A stretch of 64,000 nt of DNA. Origin: Desulfohalobium retbaense DSM 5692. Its GTDB lineage: Bacteria > Desulfobacterota > Desulfovibrionia > Desulfovibrionales > Desulfohalobiaceae. The stretch lies in NCBI RefSeq assembly GCF_000024325.1, contig NC_013223.1, forward strand, positions 310,001-374,000, read 5' to 3'. The translations under genes and the position numbers were made by a program. Shown here one piece after another: positions 26,510 through 34,823 of this stretch (position 1 is its first letter; each line of letters opens with the position of its first letter). The notes beneath the pieces are model-generated. The model did not search any database, was not told the DNA's origin, and worked only from the letters and a program-made list of their open reading frames with translations.

Positions 26510-27739
26510 ATGCGTGACGCGAAATTCATCCCGGAAGGGGTCGAGCGGTGCTCCGGAGGCCGCTTCCTGATCTGGCTGGCGTTTCTCGGACTCTTCTTGG
26601 CCTGGGGCGCCTACGCCGCCTTTCAGATCCTGTGGAACGGCCTGGGGGTCACCGGTCTGGACAACTATTTCGGATTCGGACTCTGGATTACCTTTGATCT
26701 GGCCGTAATCGCTCTTGGCGCCGGCGCTTTTTTCAGCGGGTTCCTCAAGTATATCCTGCGTATCGATGAACTGGAAAACATTATCAATCTGGCGGTCATC
26801 GTCGGGTTCTTATGCTATTCCGGGGCGATGTGCATTCTGGCCCTGGATGTGGGGCAGCCGACCCGGGCCTGGTTCGGCTATTGGCACCCCAACGTGCACT
26901 CCATGCTCACAGAAGTGATCTTTTGCATCACCTGTTATCTGACGGTCCTGGTCATCGAGTTTATCCCGATTATTCTGGAGAACCGGCAGCTGGACAAAGT
27001 GCCTTTTCTGCACCATCTGGCCCACAACTTCCACATCCACATGCCCCTTTTCGCCGGGATCGGGACGTTTCTGTCCACCTTCCACCAGGGCTCTCTGGGC
27101 GGCATGTACGGTGTCTTGTTCGGCCGGCCGTTTGTTTTCCGTGACGGCTTTTTTATCTGGCCCTGGACCTTCTTCCTGTTCATCCTTTCGGCTGTTGCCT
27201 CGGGACCGGTGTTCACCATGCTCATCGCCACCCTGATGGAAAAGCTCGGGGGCAAGAAGCTGGTGTCTTTCAAGGTCAAGTCGTTGATGGGCAAGATCTC
27301 CGGGTTCATGCTGGTCATTTATCTGTTCTTCAAACTCCTGGACACCTGGGCCTGGGCTGCCGGCATCCTGCCGGGCATGGGGCTGACCTTCGACGAGATG
27401 TTCAATTCCGTGTACGGCAAATGGTTGCTGTGGGCCGAACTCGGTGTCTGCGGCGTCCTGCCGGCGGTCTTGCTGATCGTGCCTTCGTTGCGCAATCAGG
27501 CTTGGCTGCTGTATATCGCCGCGCTTTTGACCTGCACCGGCATTGTCATCAACCGTTTCGTGTTCACTGTGCAGGCCCTGGCCATCCCGGTCATGCCCTT
27601 TGACAATTGGTACACCTACATCCCCAATTGGACCGAGTGGGCGACTTCGATCATGATTCTGGCCTACGGGGCTGTGGTGGTCAGCTTGACCTACCGTTAT
27701 CTGCCCATTTTCCCTCAGGAACGACAGCTCAATAGCTAG
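26510..27739 (+). CDS. qrcD: Menaquinone reductase integral membrane subunit QrcD (NrfD family)
   Basis: A 409-aa polytopic protein with about ten hydrophobic helices, of the NrfD/PsrC type (GSLGGMYGVLFGRPF, FFIWPWTFFLFILSAVASGP). It is the menaquinone-binding part of Qrc, which reduces menaquinone using electrons from periplasmic hydrogenases and formate dehydrogenases by way of cytochrome c3 and may conserve energy. GGGGGAG precedes the ATG. Last gene of the operon, followed by a clear terminator. Confidence 0.95.
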   Translation: MRDAKFIPEGVERCSGGRFLIWLAFLGLFLAWGAYAAFQILWNGLGVTGLDNYFGFGLWITFDLAVIALGAGAFFSGFLKYILRIDELENIINLAVIVGFLCYSGAMCILALDVGQPTRAWFGYWHPNVHSMLTEVIFCITCYLTVLVIEFIPIILENRQLDKVPFLHHLAHNFHIHMPLFAGIGTFLSTFHQGSLGGMYGVLFGRPFVFRDGFFIWPWTFFLFILSAVASGPVFTMLIATLMEKLGGKKLVSFKVKSLMGKISGFMLVIYLFFKLLDTWAWAAGILPGMGLTFDEMFNSVYGKWLLWAELGVCGVLPAVLLIVPSLRNQAWLLYIAALLTCTGIVINRFVFTVQALAIPVMPFDNWYTYIPNWTEWATSIMILAYGAVVVSLTYRYLPIFPQERQLNS

Positions 27740-27765
27740 CTGCGTTTGGGCAAGGATACGTTTGC

Positions 27766-27798
27766 AAAGGCCGGCTCCAAAAGGAGTCGGCCTTTTTT
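27766..27798 (+). terminator. Rho-independent terminator of qrcABCD
   Basis: AAAGGCCGGCTCC paired with GGAGTCGGCCTTT (one G-T pair) around AAAA, ending in a run of six T. The A-run on the left allows use on the minus strand also, where the half-permease genes end. Confidence 0.92.
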
Positions 27799-27821
27799 AG
27801 TAACCTCCACAGCCACCGGAG

Positions 27822-27850
27822 AGGCGGGCTTGTGCCCGCCCGGGCAGAGA
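27822..27850. repeat. REP-like element, GGCGGGCTTGTGCCCGCC variant
   Basis: GGCGGGCTTGTGCCCGCC followed by CGGGCAGAGA is the same unit seen at 63919-63950, where it follows GTAGG. It forms a GGCGGGC/GCCCGCC hairpin. It belongs with the REP family around the RAYT gene, but with a different loop. Confidence 0.7.
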
Positions 27851-27890
27851 CACGCTTTTTCTTCGTCTCGTGGTGTTCCCTTCGCCCGCC

Positions 27891-28382
27891 TCATCCGGCC
27901 CCGAAAATCGCTTGGGCAAGTAGCCCCGCCGCCACCGGGGTCAAAAAGACCGTGGCCAGACGGACGAGGGTAAATCGCGGCCCGACAAGGGTGATCTCGA
28001 ACGGGAGTTGCCCTACACCGAGCATGGCCCAGCCGGTGATCAGGGCCACAATGGTCCCGATACCGGCTCCGGCCTGATAAATACCGGCTATAATAGGGAA
28101 GGAGACGTAAGGCCCTCCGGCAATCAGGGCTCCGGCTACCGTGCCGATGCAGATCCCGCGCAGCCCGGCTTCCTCGCCCAGCCAGGCACGAATGAGTTCC
28201 GGCGGCAGGGCGACCTGGATGAGCCCGGCCAGGGCAAAGGCGCAGACGAGCAAGGGGAGCAAGCCTTTCCCCATACGCCATCCTATCCGCAGCCCCCGGC
28301 GATGAGAGTCGTCGTGGCGGCGCCGGGCAAGGAGGTATAAAGCGAGCGCCATCAGGGCCAGGATGGCAAAAGCTACAGGCAT
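27891..28382 (-). CDS. Half-size permease-like membrane protein, second of a pair
   Basis: A 163-aa membrane protein with four or five hydrophobic segments. The segment RGICIGTVAGALIAGGPYVSFPIIAGIYQAGAG resembles one half of the YraQ/ArsP_1 (DUF318) permease fold, including a GGPYVSFP signature. The neighbouring gene product has the same signature (GGPYVYFP) and similar length, and the two are separated by 10 bases; together they equal one full-length permease. AAGGAC precedes the ATG at 28382. Substrate unknown. Confidence 0.65.
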   Translation of the reverse strand: MPVAFAILALMALALYLLARRRHDDSHRRGLRIGWRMGKGLLPLLVCAFALAGLIQVALPPELIRAWLGEEAGLRGICIGTVAGALIAGGPYVSFPIIAGIYQAGAGIGTIVALITGWAMLGVGQLPFEITLVGPRFTLVRLATVFLTPVAAGLLAQAIFGAG

Positions 28383-28392
28383 ATCGTGTCCT

Positions 28393-28953
28393 TCATGGGG
28401 ATTGGGAGTCCGAGTCACCGGCGTGCTGCAGTTGCCTGATCCCGTCTCGGATGGCCGGGGTGCGTTTGGCGAAAAGCGCGTTGGCCAACACCCCGAGCAG
28501 GGGCGGAAAGACAAATGTCACTGCATACCGGATAAGCGTGATTTCCGGGTTGAGCAGGGCCATTTCCATGGGCAGGCGGCTCAAAGTCCACAGATTTTTC
28601 GCGGTCACGAAGGCAACGACCGTGCCGAGTTCAGCCCCAGCGAGCAAAAAGGTGGCGGCCAGGGGAAAATAGACGTACGGACCGCCCGGCACCAAAGCCC
28701 CGGCCAGAGCAGCGAGGAGGATGCCTTTGAGCCCGGATTCACGCCCCAGCCAGCGGGAGACCTGGTCCTGCGAAATCAAAACGGTGATGAGTCCGGCTAC
28801 GGCAAAAGCGGCAATAAGCAGAGGCAGGACCTGGACGGCCATAGTGCCGCCGAGGACGAGGCCGTGCATGAGCAGAGGCCAGCCGCCGCGAGACAAGGCA
28901 AGCGCGGCAAACACGACAACGGCCACGGCCATGCCGAGAACGGTATTGCGCAT
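28393..28953 (-). CDS. Half-size permease-like membrane protein, first of a pair
   Basis: A 186-aa membrane protein with about five hydrophobic segments and KGILLAALAGALVPGGPYVYFPLAATFLLAGAELG, equivalent to the motif in its partner. It likely forms a heterodimeric permease with the downstream gene. The charged C-terminus (RDGIRQLQHAGDSDSQSP) is cytoplasmic or soluble. AAGGTC lies upstream of the ATG at 28953; the longer frame to 29562 overlaps the divergent aminopeptidase gene and was rejected. Metal or metalloid export is possible only by family analogy. Confidence 0.65.
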   Translation of the reverse strand: MRNTVLGMAVAVVVFAALALSRGGWPLLMHGLVLGGTMAVQVLPLLIAAFAVAGLITVLISQDQVSRWLGRESGLKGILLAALAGALVPGGPYVYFPLAATFLLAGAELGTVVAFVTAKNLWTLSRLPMEMALLNPEITLIRYAVTFVFPPLLGVLANALFAKRTPAIRDGIRQLQHAGDSDSQSP

Positions 28954-29229
28954 AACAAAGACCTTGATCAGGTTTGGAGAGCAGTTCGTATGCGATACGT
29001 GCCGGAGTTTCCTTCCATGAGGCGCAGTGCGGCGACTGCAGCCTGGAATCCATATTGATCGACTTTTGATTGGGTGAAACGATTTGTCAAGCCGGCGGTG
29101 CCCCGCGCAACGAGGCAGCGGCCGCCCCTTGGCCTTTAGCGACTCATGCTGTAGGAAGACAAGGGTATGCCGACACGATATCCGGTCGTCCTTGCTCAAG
29201 GACCGGACCGGGGGATGAAAGGAGAATAT

Positions 29230-30450
29230 ATGCACTATTTGACCCAGGACCAATTGGAAAAATACGCTGATGTCCTGCTCTGGGGGCTGACCAAGGCCCG
29301 GGCCGGGGAGTACGCCGCCGGTGATGTTGTTTTGCTGCGCTATGATCTGGACGCGCGGCCTCTGGCCGACCTCCTTTTTCATAAATCGCTGGAACGCGGA
29401 TGGCATCCGGTGCCCCGCATGGGGTTGTCGCCGCAGATGGAGAAATCTCTTTTTACGGTTGGCGGCGACCAGCAGCTGGAGTTTATTGCCCCGGGCGACA
29501 AAGAGTTCATGCGCCGCCTGAACGCCAACATCGCTTTGCTGGCCCCGGAATCCCTGACCCATCTCAAGGATGTGGATTCAAAACGGATCGGGAAGACAGC
29601 CATTGCCCGGAAACAATTGCGCGACATCCTTGACGAGCGGGAGGCCGAGGGCCAATTCGGTTGGACCCTGTGTCTGTTGCCCACAGAGGAGTTGGCCGCC
29701 AACGCTGGATTGTCCATTGAGGAATACACAGCGCAGATCATCAAAGCCTGTTATCTGGACAGTCCGGACCCGGTGGCCGAGTGGGAGCGGATTTACGAGC
29801 AGGCCGGACGGATCAAGTCCTGGTTGAACAGTCTGGACGTGGATTCATTTCATGTGCAGTCCGCGCATTGCGATCTGACAGTGACGCCGGGGCAGGACCG
29901 GCAGTGGGTTGGTATTTCCGGACACAATATCCCCAGCTTTGAACTCTTTCTCTCGCCGGATTGGCGCGGGACCCAAGGGATCTATTACGCCGATCAGCCC
30001 TCGTATCGGAGCGGCAACCTGGTTCAAGGGGTACGCCTGGAATTCAAGGACGGCGAGGTGGTCGACGTTCAGGCCGAGGAAGGGGAGGCCTTCACCAAGG
30101 ACCAGCTGGACATGGACGTCGGAGCCAGACGCCTTGGCGAGTTTTCTCTGACCGACACCCGGTTCTCCAGAATCGACAAGTTCATGGCCCACACCTTGTT
30201 TGACGAAAATTTTGGAGGCCCCTACGGCAATTGCCATGTGGCCGTCGGGGCGTCGTACGCCGACACCTATGCCCTGGGCGCCGGGGCCCTGGACAAGGCG
30301 AAAAAAGAAGCCTTCGGATTCAATGATTCCGCGCTACACTGGGATCTGGTGAACACGGAGGACAAGCGGGTCACGGCCAGACTCAAAGACGGCTCGACTG
30401 TGCTCATCTATGAAAGTGGCCGCTTTGCCGGTCCCGAGGAGGCTTCCTGA
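29230..30450 (+). CDS. M29-family metal-dependent aminopeptidase
   Basis: A 406-aa cytoplasmic exopeptidase of the thermophilic aminopeptidase (AmpS/AmpT, M29) family. Seen: a HNIPSFELFLSPDWRGTQGIYYAD segment, VVDVQAEEGEAF, RRLGEFSLTDTRFSR, LFDENFGGPYGNCHVAVG and SALHWDLV, which in the family supply the Glu, His, Tyr and Asp metal ligands. GAAAGGAG precedes the ATG at 29230. It diverges from the permease pair with a 276-base gap in which no other signal was recognised. Confidence 0.88.
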   Translation: MHYLTQDQLEKYADVLLWGLTKARAGEYAAGDVVLLRYDLDARPLADLLFHKSLERGWHPVPRMGLSPQMEKSLFTVGGDQQLEFIAPGDKEFMRRLNANIALLAPESLTHLKDVDSKRIGKTAIARKQLRDILDEREAEGQFGWTLCLLPTEELAANAGLSIEEYTAQIIKACYLDSPDPVAEWERIYEQAGRIKSWLNSLDVDSFHVQSAHCDLTVTPGQDRQWVGISGHNIPSFELFLSPDWRGTQGIYYADQPSYRSGNLVQGVRLEFKDGEVVDVQAEEGEAFTKDQLDMDVGARRLGEFSLTDTRFSRIDKFMAHTLFDENFGGPYGNCHVAVGASYADTYALGAGALDKAKKEAFGFNDSALHWDLVNTEDKRVTARLKDGSTVLIYESGRFAGPEEAS

Positions 30451-30578
30451 TCCAGGTTGTCTGACCGACCAGAGCAATGTCCAGGGAGGCACGGTGCTGT
30501 GCTGGCCGGCCTGTATTCCCGTTGCCCCGGCGCGGGACGTTTTTCATGTGCTCTCTTTCAAGGTGCGACGAATCGGCA

Positions 30579-31523
30579 ATGAATACTCCCTTGGTGTATG
30601 TGAAACTCTTGGCCACGGTGAGCTTTTGGGGCGGCACCTTTGTGGCCGGCCGCGTTTTGTCCCAGGACCTGGGGCCGTTCGAGGCCGCCTTTCTGCGATT
30701 TTTGATCGCTTCTGTGTTCCTGGTCGGCCTGACCTTGCGTGTTGAAAAAGGTCTGCCCCGTTTGCCATGGCGGGATGTCTTCGTGGTCATGATCCTGGGG
30801 GCAACAGGCGTCTTTGCCTATAACGCGTGTTTTTTCGCGGGGCTGCAGACCGTACCCGCCGGTCGGGCCGCGTTGATCATCGCCAGCAATCCCGCCTGCA
30901 TTGCCCTGGTCGGCGCCCTGGTCCTCAAACAGCGGTTGCGCGCTTTGCAGGCAGTTGGGGTGGGACTCTGCCTGGCCGGGGCCGCGGTAGTGATTTCCGA
31001 TGGGGCGCCCTGGCAGCTGTGGCGCGGTGGAGTCGGTGTCGGCGAACTCTTTATCCTTGGTTGCGTGGCCAGTTGGGTGGCCTACTCTTTAGTGGGCAAG
31101 GTGGCCATGCACCGTTTGTCCCCGTTTGCGGCGGTAACCTACAGTTGCCTGGCTGGCACGCTCTTCCTGGCGATCCCGGCCAGCGGGGAAGGGCTCTGGG
31201 GGCATATCTGGCAATTTTCCGGACTGCAATGGGGCTGTTTGGCCTACCTGGGCATCTGCGGCACCGGCCTAGGATTCAGCTGGTACTATCAGGGCATCAA
31301 AGCCATCGGCCCGGCGCGGGCCAGCGTGTTCATCAATTTTGTGCCGGTGACGGCCATCCTGGCGGGGTTTGTCTTTTTGGATGAGACAATTGGGGCGAGC
31401 CTGATCGTGGGCGCCTTGTGTGTCGGGGTGGGAGTGTATCTCACGAACCGGTTTTCCATGGCCGAACACGAGCCAAAGGTGCAGGGGGCTGTTGCTAAGG
31501 GCCCCGCCGAAGAGCTGGCCTGA
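30579..31523 (+). CDS. EamA/DMT-family transporter
   Basis: A 314-aa membrane protein of the drug/metabolite transporter superfamily with ten predicted helices in two EamA repeats. The first repeat begins YVKLLATVSFWGGTFVAGRVL with the RF at the end of helix 2 (AAFLRFLIASVF); the second begins VGELFILGCVASWVAYSLVGK. Substrate cannot be told; the family exports amino acids, nucleotides or sugars. Start at 30579, which begins the first helix; the upstream extension to 30477 is Cys/Arg-rich and unlikely to be made. Confidence 0.85.
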   Translation: MNTPLVYVKLLATVSFWGGTFVAGRVLSQDLGPFEAAFLRFLIASVFLVGLTLRVEKGLPRLPWRDVFVVMILGATGVFAYNACFFAGLQTVPAGRAALIIASNPACIALVGALVLKQRLRALQAVGVGLCLAGAAVVISDGAPWQLWRGGVGVGELFILGCVASWVAYSLVGKVAMHRLSPFAAVTYSCLAGTLFLAIPASGEGLWGHIWQFSGLQWGCLAYLGICGTGLGFSWYYQGIKAIGPARASVFINFVPVTAILAGFVFLDETIGASLIVGALCVGVGVYLTNRFSMAEHEPKVQGAVAKGPAEELA

Positions 31524-31577
31524 GTTCGGCCACAGGTCCCGGAAAAACGCCTGCGCGAAGCGGGACGAGGAGGGAGG

Positions 31578-32225
31578 ATGGCAGATGCCGTGCCCCCTGT
31601 AGCGGGAGTGGTGTTGGCCGGGGGGAAGAGTTCTCGCCTTGGCCTGGATAAAGCGGAAGTCCAGTTTCGCGGGGTGAACCTGTTAGACCGCGCTGTGGCT
31701 GTGGTCCAGAATGTGGCCAGCGAGGTCTGGATCGCCGGGCGGTGTCCCCTGGGTTGGGTCGGGCCGTGGTTGCAGGATGAACAGCCGGGCCTTGGGCCGT
31801 TGGGAGGGATTCTGACCGCCTTGCGGGCTATCCGAAAGCCGCTTCTGGTCATTTCCTGTGACCTGCCGTTGTTGGGGCCGGCGACTTTGGACCAACTCCT
31901 GTCGACCCGCCGCGAGCAGCTGACCGATCAGGCGATGACCACGTTTTGGCAGAAGGAGACCGGCTTTATCGAGGCGCTCGTCGCCGTCTATGAGCCTGAA
32001 GCCGAACCGCTTCTTGAAGCCGCCCGGGCCAATGGAATTTATAAATTGAGCCGGGCCATTCCTTTTGAAAAACGGCTCCATATTCCCTATAGTCAGGTTG
32101 ATGCCTTGCCATTTTTCAATGTCAATTATCCGGCGGATCTGGCGCTGCTCAGGTTTTACGAGCAACATGGCAAGGATGCCTTGCAGGAGTACCTCCGGGC
32201 AAAAGAGGAAGAGGAGACCTCCTGA
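31578..32225 (+). CDS. mobA: Molybdenum cofactor guanylyltransferase
   Basis: A 215-aa nucleotidyltransferase that attaches GMP to molybdopterin to give MGD. AGVVLAGGKSSRLGLDKAEV is the GTP-binding loop, LGPLGGILTAL and LVISCDLPLL follow in the usual order, and NVNYPADL near the end is the family's conserved NxNxPxDL. A strong GAGGGAGG lies before the ATG. It is followed by fdhE, another factor for formate dehydrogenase biogenesis, so both probably serve an MGD-containing formate dehydrogenase encoded elsewhere. Confidence 0.92.
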   Translation: MADAVPPVAGVVLAGGKSSRLGLDKAEVQFRGVNLLDRAVAVVQNVASEVWIAGRCPLGWVGPWLQDEQPGLGPLGGILTALRAIRKPLLVISCDLPLLGPATLDQLLSTRREQLTDQAMTTFWQKETGFIEALVAVYEPEAEPLLEAARANGIYKLSRAIPFEKRLHIPYSQVDALPFFNVNYPADLALLRFYEQHGKDALQEYLRAKEEEETS

Positions 32226-32353
32226 AAAAGGCGGCGCGACAAGCGACAAGGGCCTTCGGCGCCATCGCAGCGTGTCTGGGATGGCGAGTCTGATGGCCTT
32301 TTGCTTTGGACATTGCACCGATTGAAATTCAAACGACGGCAAAAGGGGACGGT

Positions 32354-33238
32354 ATGGCTTTCCAACTGGAACGTGAACAACGGCGACTGGAACGGAAAAT
32401 AGAGGCGTTGCGCGGCAGAGAGGATCTGCCCGAGCCGGTGGTCGATTTGGTGGCTGCGTTGGCCCGCCTCCAGCTTGAGGCGATCAGCACGGCCGAGGCC
32501 GAGGTCCCGTCCAAGCAGGACATGGCTTCAGCAGAGATGGTCCTGCAAGGGGCGCCTCTGTGGCCGCGGGAATCGTTCGCCGTTGATTTGAAACAAAGCC
32601 GGGAACTGGCGGGAAAGGTGCTGGATCTTTTAGCCGAAACCGGAGAACGGAATGCCGATGCTGCGGCCACGCTGCGCCGCGCACTGGAAAGCGGGGAACT
32701 GGACTGGGCCGAGGCCGTGAATAAGCTCATCATGGCCGATGACAGTTTTTTTCAGACGTGGGCCGAACAGACGCCGGACGCCCCGGACGCCTTGCGTTTT
32801 GTGATCCAGGCCTCCATCACCCCCAGCCTCCAGGCTGTGGCTATGGGGGTTGATGAACAGCGGGAAAAAGGGACCTGGATCCACGGACATTGCCCTGTTT
32901 GCGGGTCCTTGCCCCTGATTGGCCATTTGGAAGGCAAAGAAGGGCAGCAGCATTTCACGTGCGCTTTTTGTCGCACCGCGTATCGCAGCAAGCGGCTCAT
33001 GTGTCCCTTTTGCGGTGAACAGGACCACACCAAGTTGAGCTATTTCTATGCCGACGAGGAACCCGGCTTCCAGGTCCATGTTTGTGAGAGTTGCAAGATG
33101 TATTTCAAGGATGTCGATTTCAGAGAACTCGATCGGACCTCCGTGCCGGTCCTGGATGATCTGGAATCGCTGGTCATGGATATGTTGGCCCAGGAAAAGG
33201 GCTACGTGCGCCCCGTGCCGTCGGCCTGGGGATTTTAG
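32354..33238 (+). CDS. fdhE: Formate dehydrogenase accessory protein FdhE
   Basis: A 294-aa FdhE-family protein. The C-terminal half holds the rubredoxin-like cysteine pairs GHCPVCGSLP, FTCAFCRT, LMCPFCGE and HVCESCKMY that hold iron in this family; the N-terminal half is helical. FdhE is needed for activity of periplasmic formate dehydrogenases. AAAAGGGGAC precedes the ATG at 32354. It lies 128 bases after mobA and is followed by a long perfect inverted repeat. Confidence 0.92.
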   Translation: MAFQLEREQRRLERKIEALRGREDLPEPVVDLVAALARLQLEAISTAEAEVPSKQDMASAEMVLQGAPLWPRESFAVDLKQSRELAGKVLDLLAETGERNADAAATLRRALESGELDWAEAVNKLIMADDSFFQTWAEQTPDAPDALRFVIQASITPSLQAVAMGVDEQREKGTWIHGHCPVCGSLPLIGHLEGKEGQQHFTCAFCRTAYRSKRLMCPFCGEQDHTKLSYFYADEEPGFQVHVCESCKMYFKDVDFRELDRTSVPVLDDLESLVMDMLAQEKGYVRPVPSAWGF

Positions 33239-33255
33239 TATTGCTGTAAATAAGC

Positions 33256-33310
33256 AATCAGGGAATTGCGGCAAAGCCCCTGTCTCGCCTTGTGCCGCAA
33301 TTCCCTGATT
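33256..33310. repeat. Perfect 18-bp inverted repeat after fdhE
   Basis: AATCAGGGAATTGCGGCA at 33256-33273 is exactly complementary to 33293-33310, with a 19-base loop. No T-run follows on the + strand, so it is not a classical terminator. It lies 18 bases after the fdhE stop and 34 before the next start. Confidence 0.85.
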
Positions 33311-33343
33311 CGTATATTTGAACATCAAGAGTTGGGTATAGAG

Positions 33344-34528
33344 ATGGCTTCAGACGTTAAGCCCCCGGTCCGGCCCAAGGACCGTTTCCTCGTCTTTGGG
33401 GCGCCGCAGATCAAGCAGGCAGAGATCGATGAGGTCGTGGACAGTCTCAAAAGCGGTTGGCTGGGAACCGGTCCCAAGGTGGCCCGGTTTGAGCAAGCCT
33501 TGCGGGAATATGTCGGGGCCCCTTATGCCGCCGCGGTCAATTCGTGCACGGCGGCGCTGCATCTCGCCCTGATCGCCGCCGGCGTGGGGCCGGGTGACGA
33601 GGTGGTCACCACGCCGCTGACCTTCTGCGCGACAGTTAACGCCATCCTCCATGCCGGAGCGACCCCTGTCCTTGCGGACGTGGATCCGAAGACTATGAAT
33701 ATTGATCCGGTGCGCGTTGCTGGACGGATCACTCCCCGGACGAAGGCGCTTCTCCCTGTCCATTTTGCCGGTCGCCCCTGCGACATGGACAGCCTGGTGG
33801 ACTTGGCCCGGCAACACAATCTGCAATTAATCGAAGACTGCGCCCATGCCATTGAAACCGAGTACCACGGGCAAAAGGCCGGAACCTTCGGCGACTTCGG
33901 TTGTTTCAGTTTTTATGTGACCAAGAATGTCGTCACCGGTGAAGGCGGAATGGTCACGGCCCGTGACGAGGAGGCCATCAAACGGATCAAGATGCTCGCC
34001 CTGCACGGCATGAGCGCCGATGCCTGGAAACGGTTCTCTGACGAGGGCTACAAGCATTATTTCGTTGCTGAGGCTGGTTTCAAATACAATATGATGGATA
34101 TTCAGGCCGCTATCGGGATCCACCAACTGGACCGGGTAGAAGCCAACTGGCAACGCCGCTGCGCTATTTGGGACCGCTACGTGAAGGCCTTCGCCGATTT
34201 GCCCCTCACGTTGCCTACAGCACCCGAGCCGCAAACCCGCCATGCCAGGCATTTGTTTCCTCTCCTGATTGACACCGACCGGGCCGGCATCTCCCGGGAT
34301 GGATTTCTCTCGGCCATGCATGCGCAGAATATCGGGACCGGGGTGCATTATCTCAGCCTCCCCGAGCACCCGTATTACCAGGAGCGTCTTGGGTGGACGC
34401 CCGAAGATTGGCCCAATGCCATGCGGATTGGGAGGCAGACCGTGAGTCTGCCCCTTTCGGCCCGGCTGAGCGACGCGGACGCGGACGATGTCATTCGGGC
34501 CGTTCGCCGTGTGCTCGATCGGGAATGA
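33344..34528 (+). CDS. DegT/DnrJ/EryC1/StrS aminotransferase
   Basis: A 394-aa PLP enzyme of the sugar-aminotransferase family that transfers an amino group to a nucleotide-linked keto-sugar. GWLGTGPKVARFEQALREYVGAP, AVNSCTAALHLAL, DEVVTTPLTFCATVNAI, IEDCAHAIETEYHGQKAGTFGDFGCFSFYVTKNVVTGEGG (PLP lysine in TKN) and HLFPLLI are all in place. It resembles PseC/ArnB-type enzymes. The neighbours include glycan genes, so it probably makes an amino-sugar for surface glycans. Start at 33344 (MASDVKPP); the upstream frame enters the inverted repeat. Confidence 0.9.
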   Translation: MASDVKPPVRPKDRFLVFGAPQIKQAEIDEVVDSLKSGWLGTGPKVARFEQALREYVGAPYAAAVNSCTAALHLALIAAGVGPGDEVVTTPLTFCATVNAILHAGATPVLADVDPKTMNIDPVRVAGRITPRTKALLPVHFAGRPCDMDSLVDLARQHNLQLIEDCAHAIETEYHGQKAGTFGDFGCFSFYVTKNVVTGEGGMVTARDEEAIKRIKMLALHGMSADAWKRFSDEGYKHYFVAEAGFKYNMMDIQAAIGIHQLDRVEANWQRRCAIWDRYVKAFADLPLTLPTAPEPQTRHARHLFPLLIDTDRAGISRDGFLSAMHAQNIGTGVHYLSLPEHPYYQERLGWTPEDWPNAMRIGRQTVSLPLSARLSDADADDVIRAVRRVLDRE

Positions 34529-34546
34529 TGCGTTCGGACCATCATT

Positions 34547-34580
34547 GTAGGGGCGCATGGCGTGCACCACACGCCCCTGC
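34547..34580. repeat. Single REP element
   Basis: GTAGGGGCGCATGGCGTGC followed by ACACGCCCCTGC; a near-palindrome of the REP family concentrated around the RAYT gene 5 kb to the right. It lies 18 bases after the DegT-type gene. Confidence 0.75.
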
Positions 34581-34763
34581 ATGGAGGATTGTTTGAGCGC
34601 TGGCGAGAGCCGGTATCGGTTGGCCGCGGTTCGGGTTGATGCCTCTCAGGCCCCTGTTTCCCAGGGTTCTCTGTTCTGTATTTTCTTGATCCCGATCGGT
34701 ATCTTTTAGGTGGCACTTGGCTTACGGGGCTGTGTTGAGGGGGCCTGATGCCTTTGGAGTTTT

Positions 34764-34823
34764 TCAATCCCCCAATTCTTCAATCCCTCAATTTCTCAAT
34801 TTCTCAATCCCTCAATTTTCCTC
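34764..34823 (+). repeat. Tandem AATYCCTC-type repeats abutting a start codon
   Basis: About seven imperfect copies of an 8-base unit (AATCCCCC, AATTCTTC, AATCCCTC, AATTTCTC) run directly into the ATG of the GT9 gene at 34824. No Shine-Dalgarno is present between the repeat and the ATG. Similar arrays occur at 49143-49199, 53250-53296 and 53428-53523. Confidence 0.85.

Noticed and set aside
34690-34720. Sigma-54 promoter (GGTGGCACTTGGCTTAC)
   Set aside because: The -24 part is good, but the -12 is TTAC and not TTGC, and spacing does not fit well.
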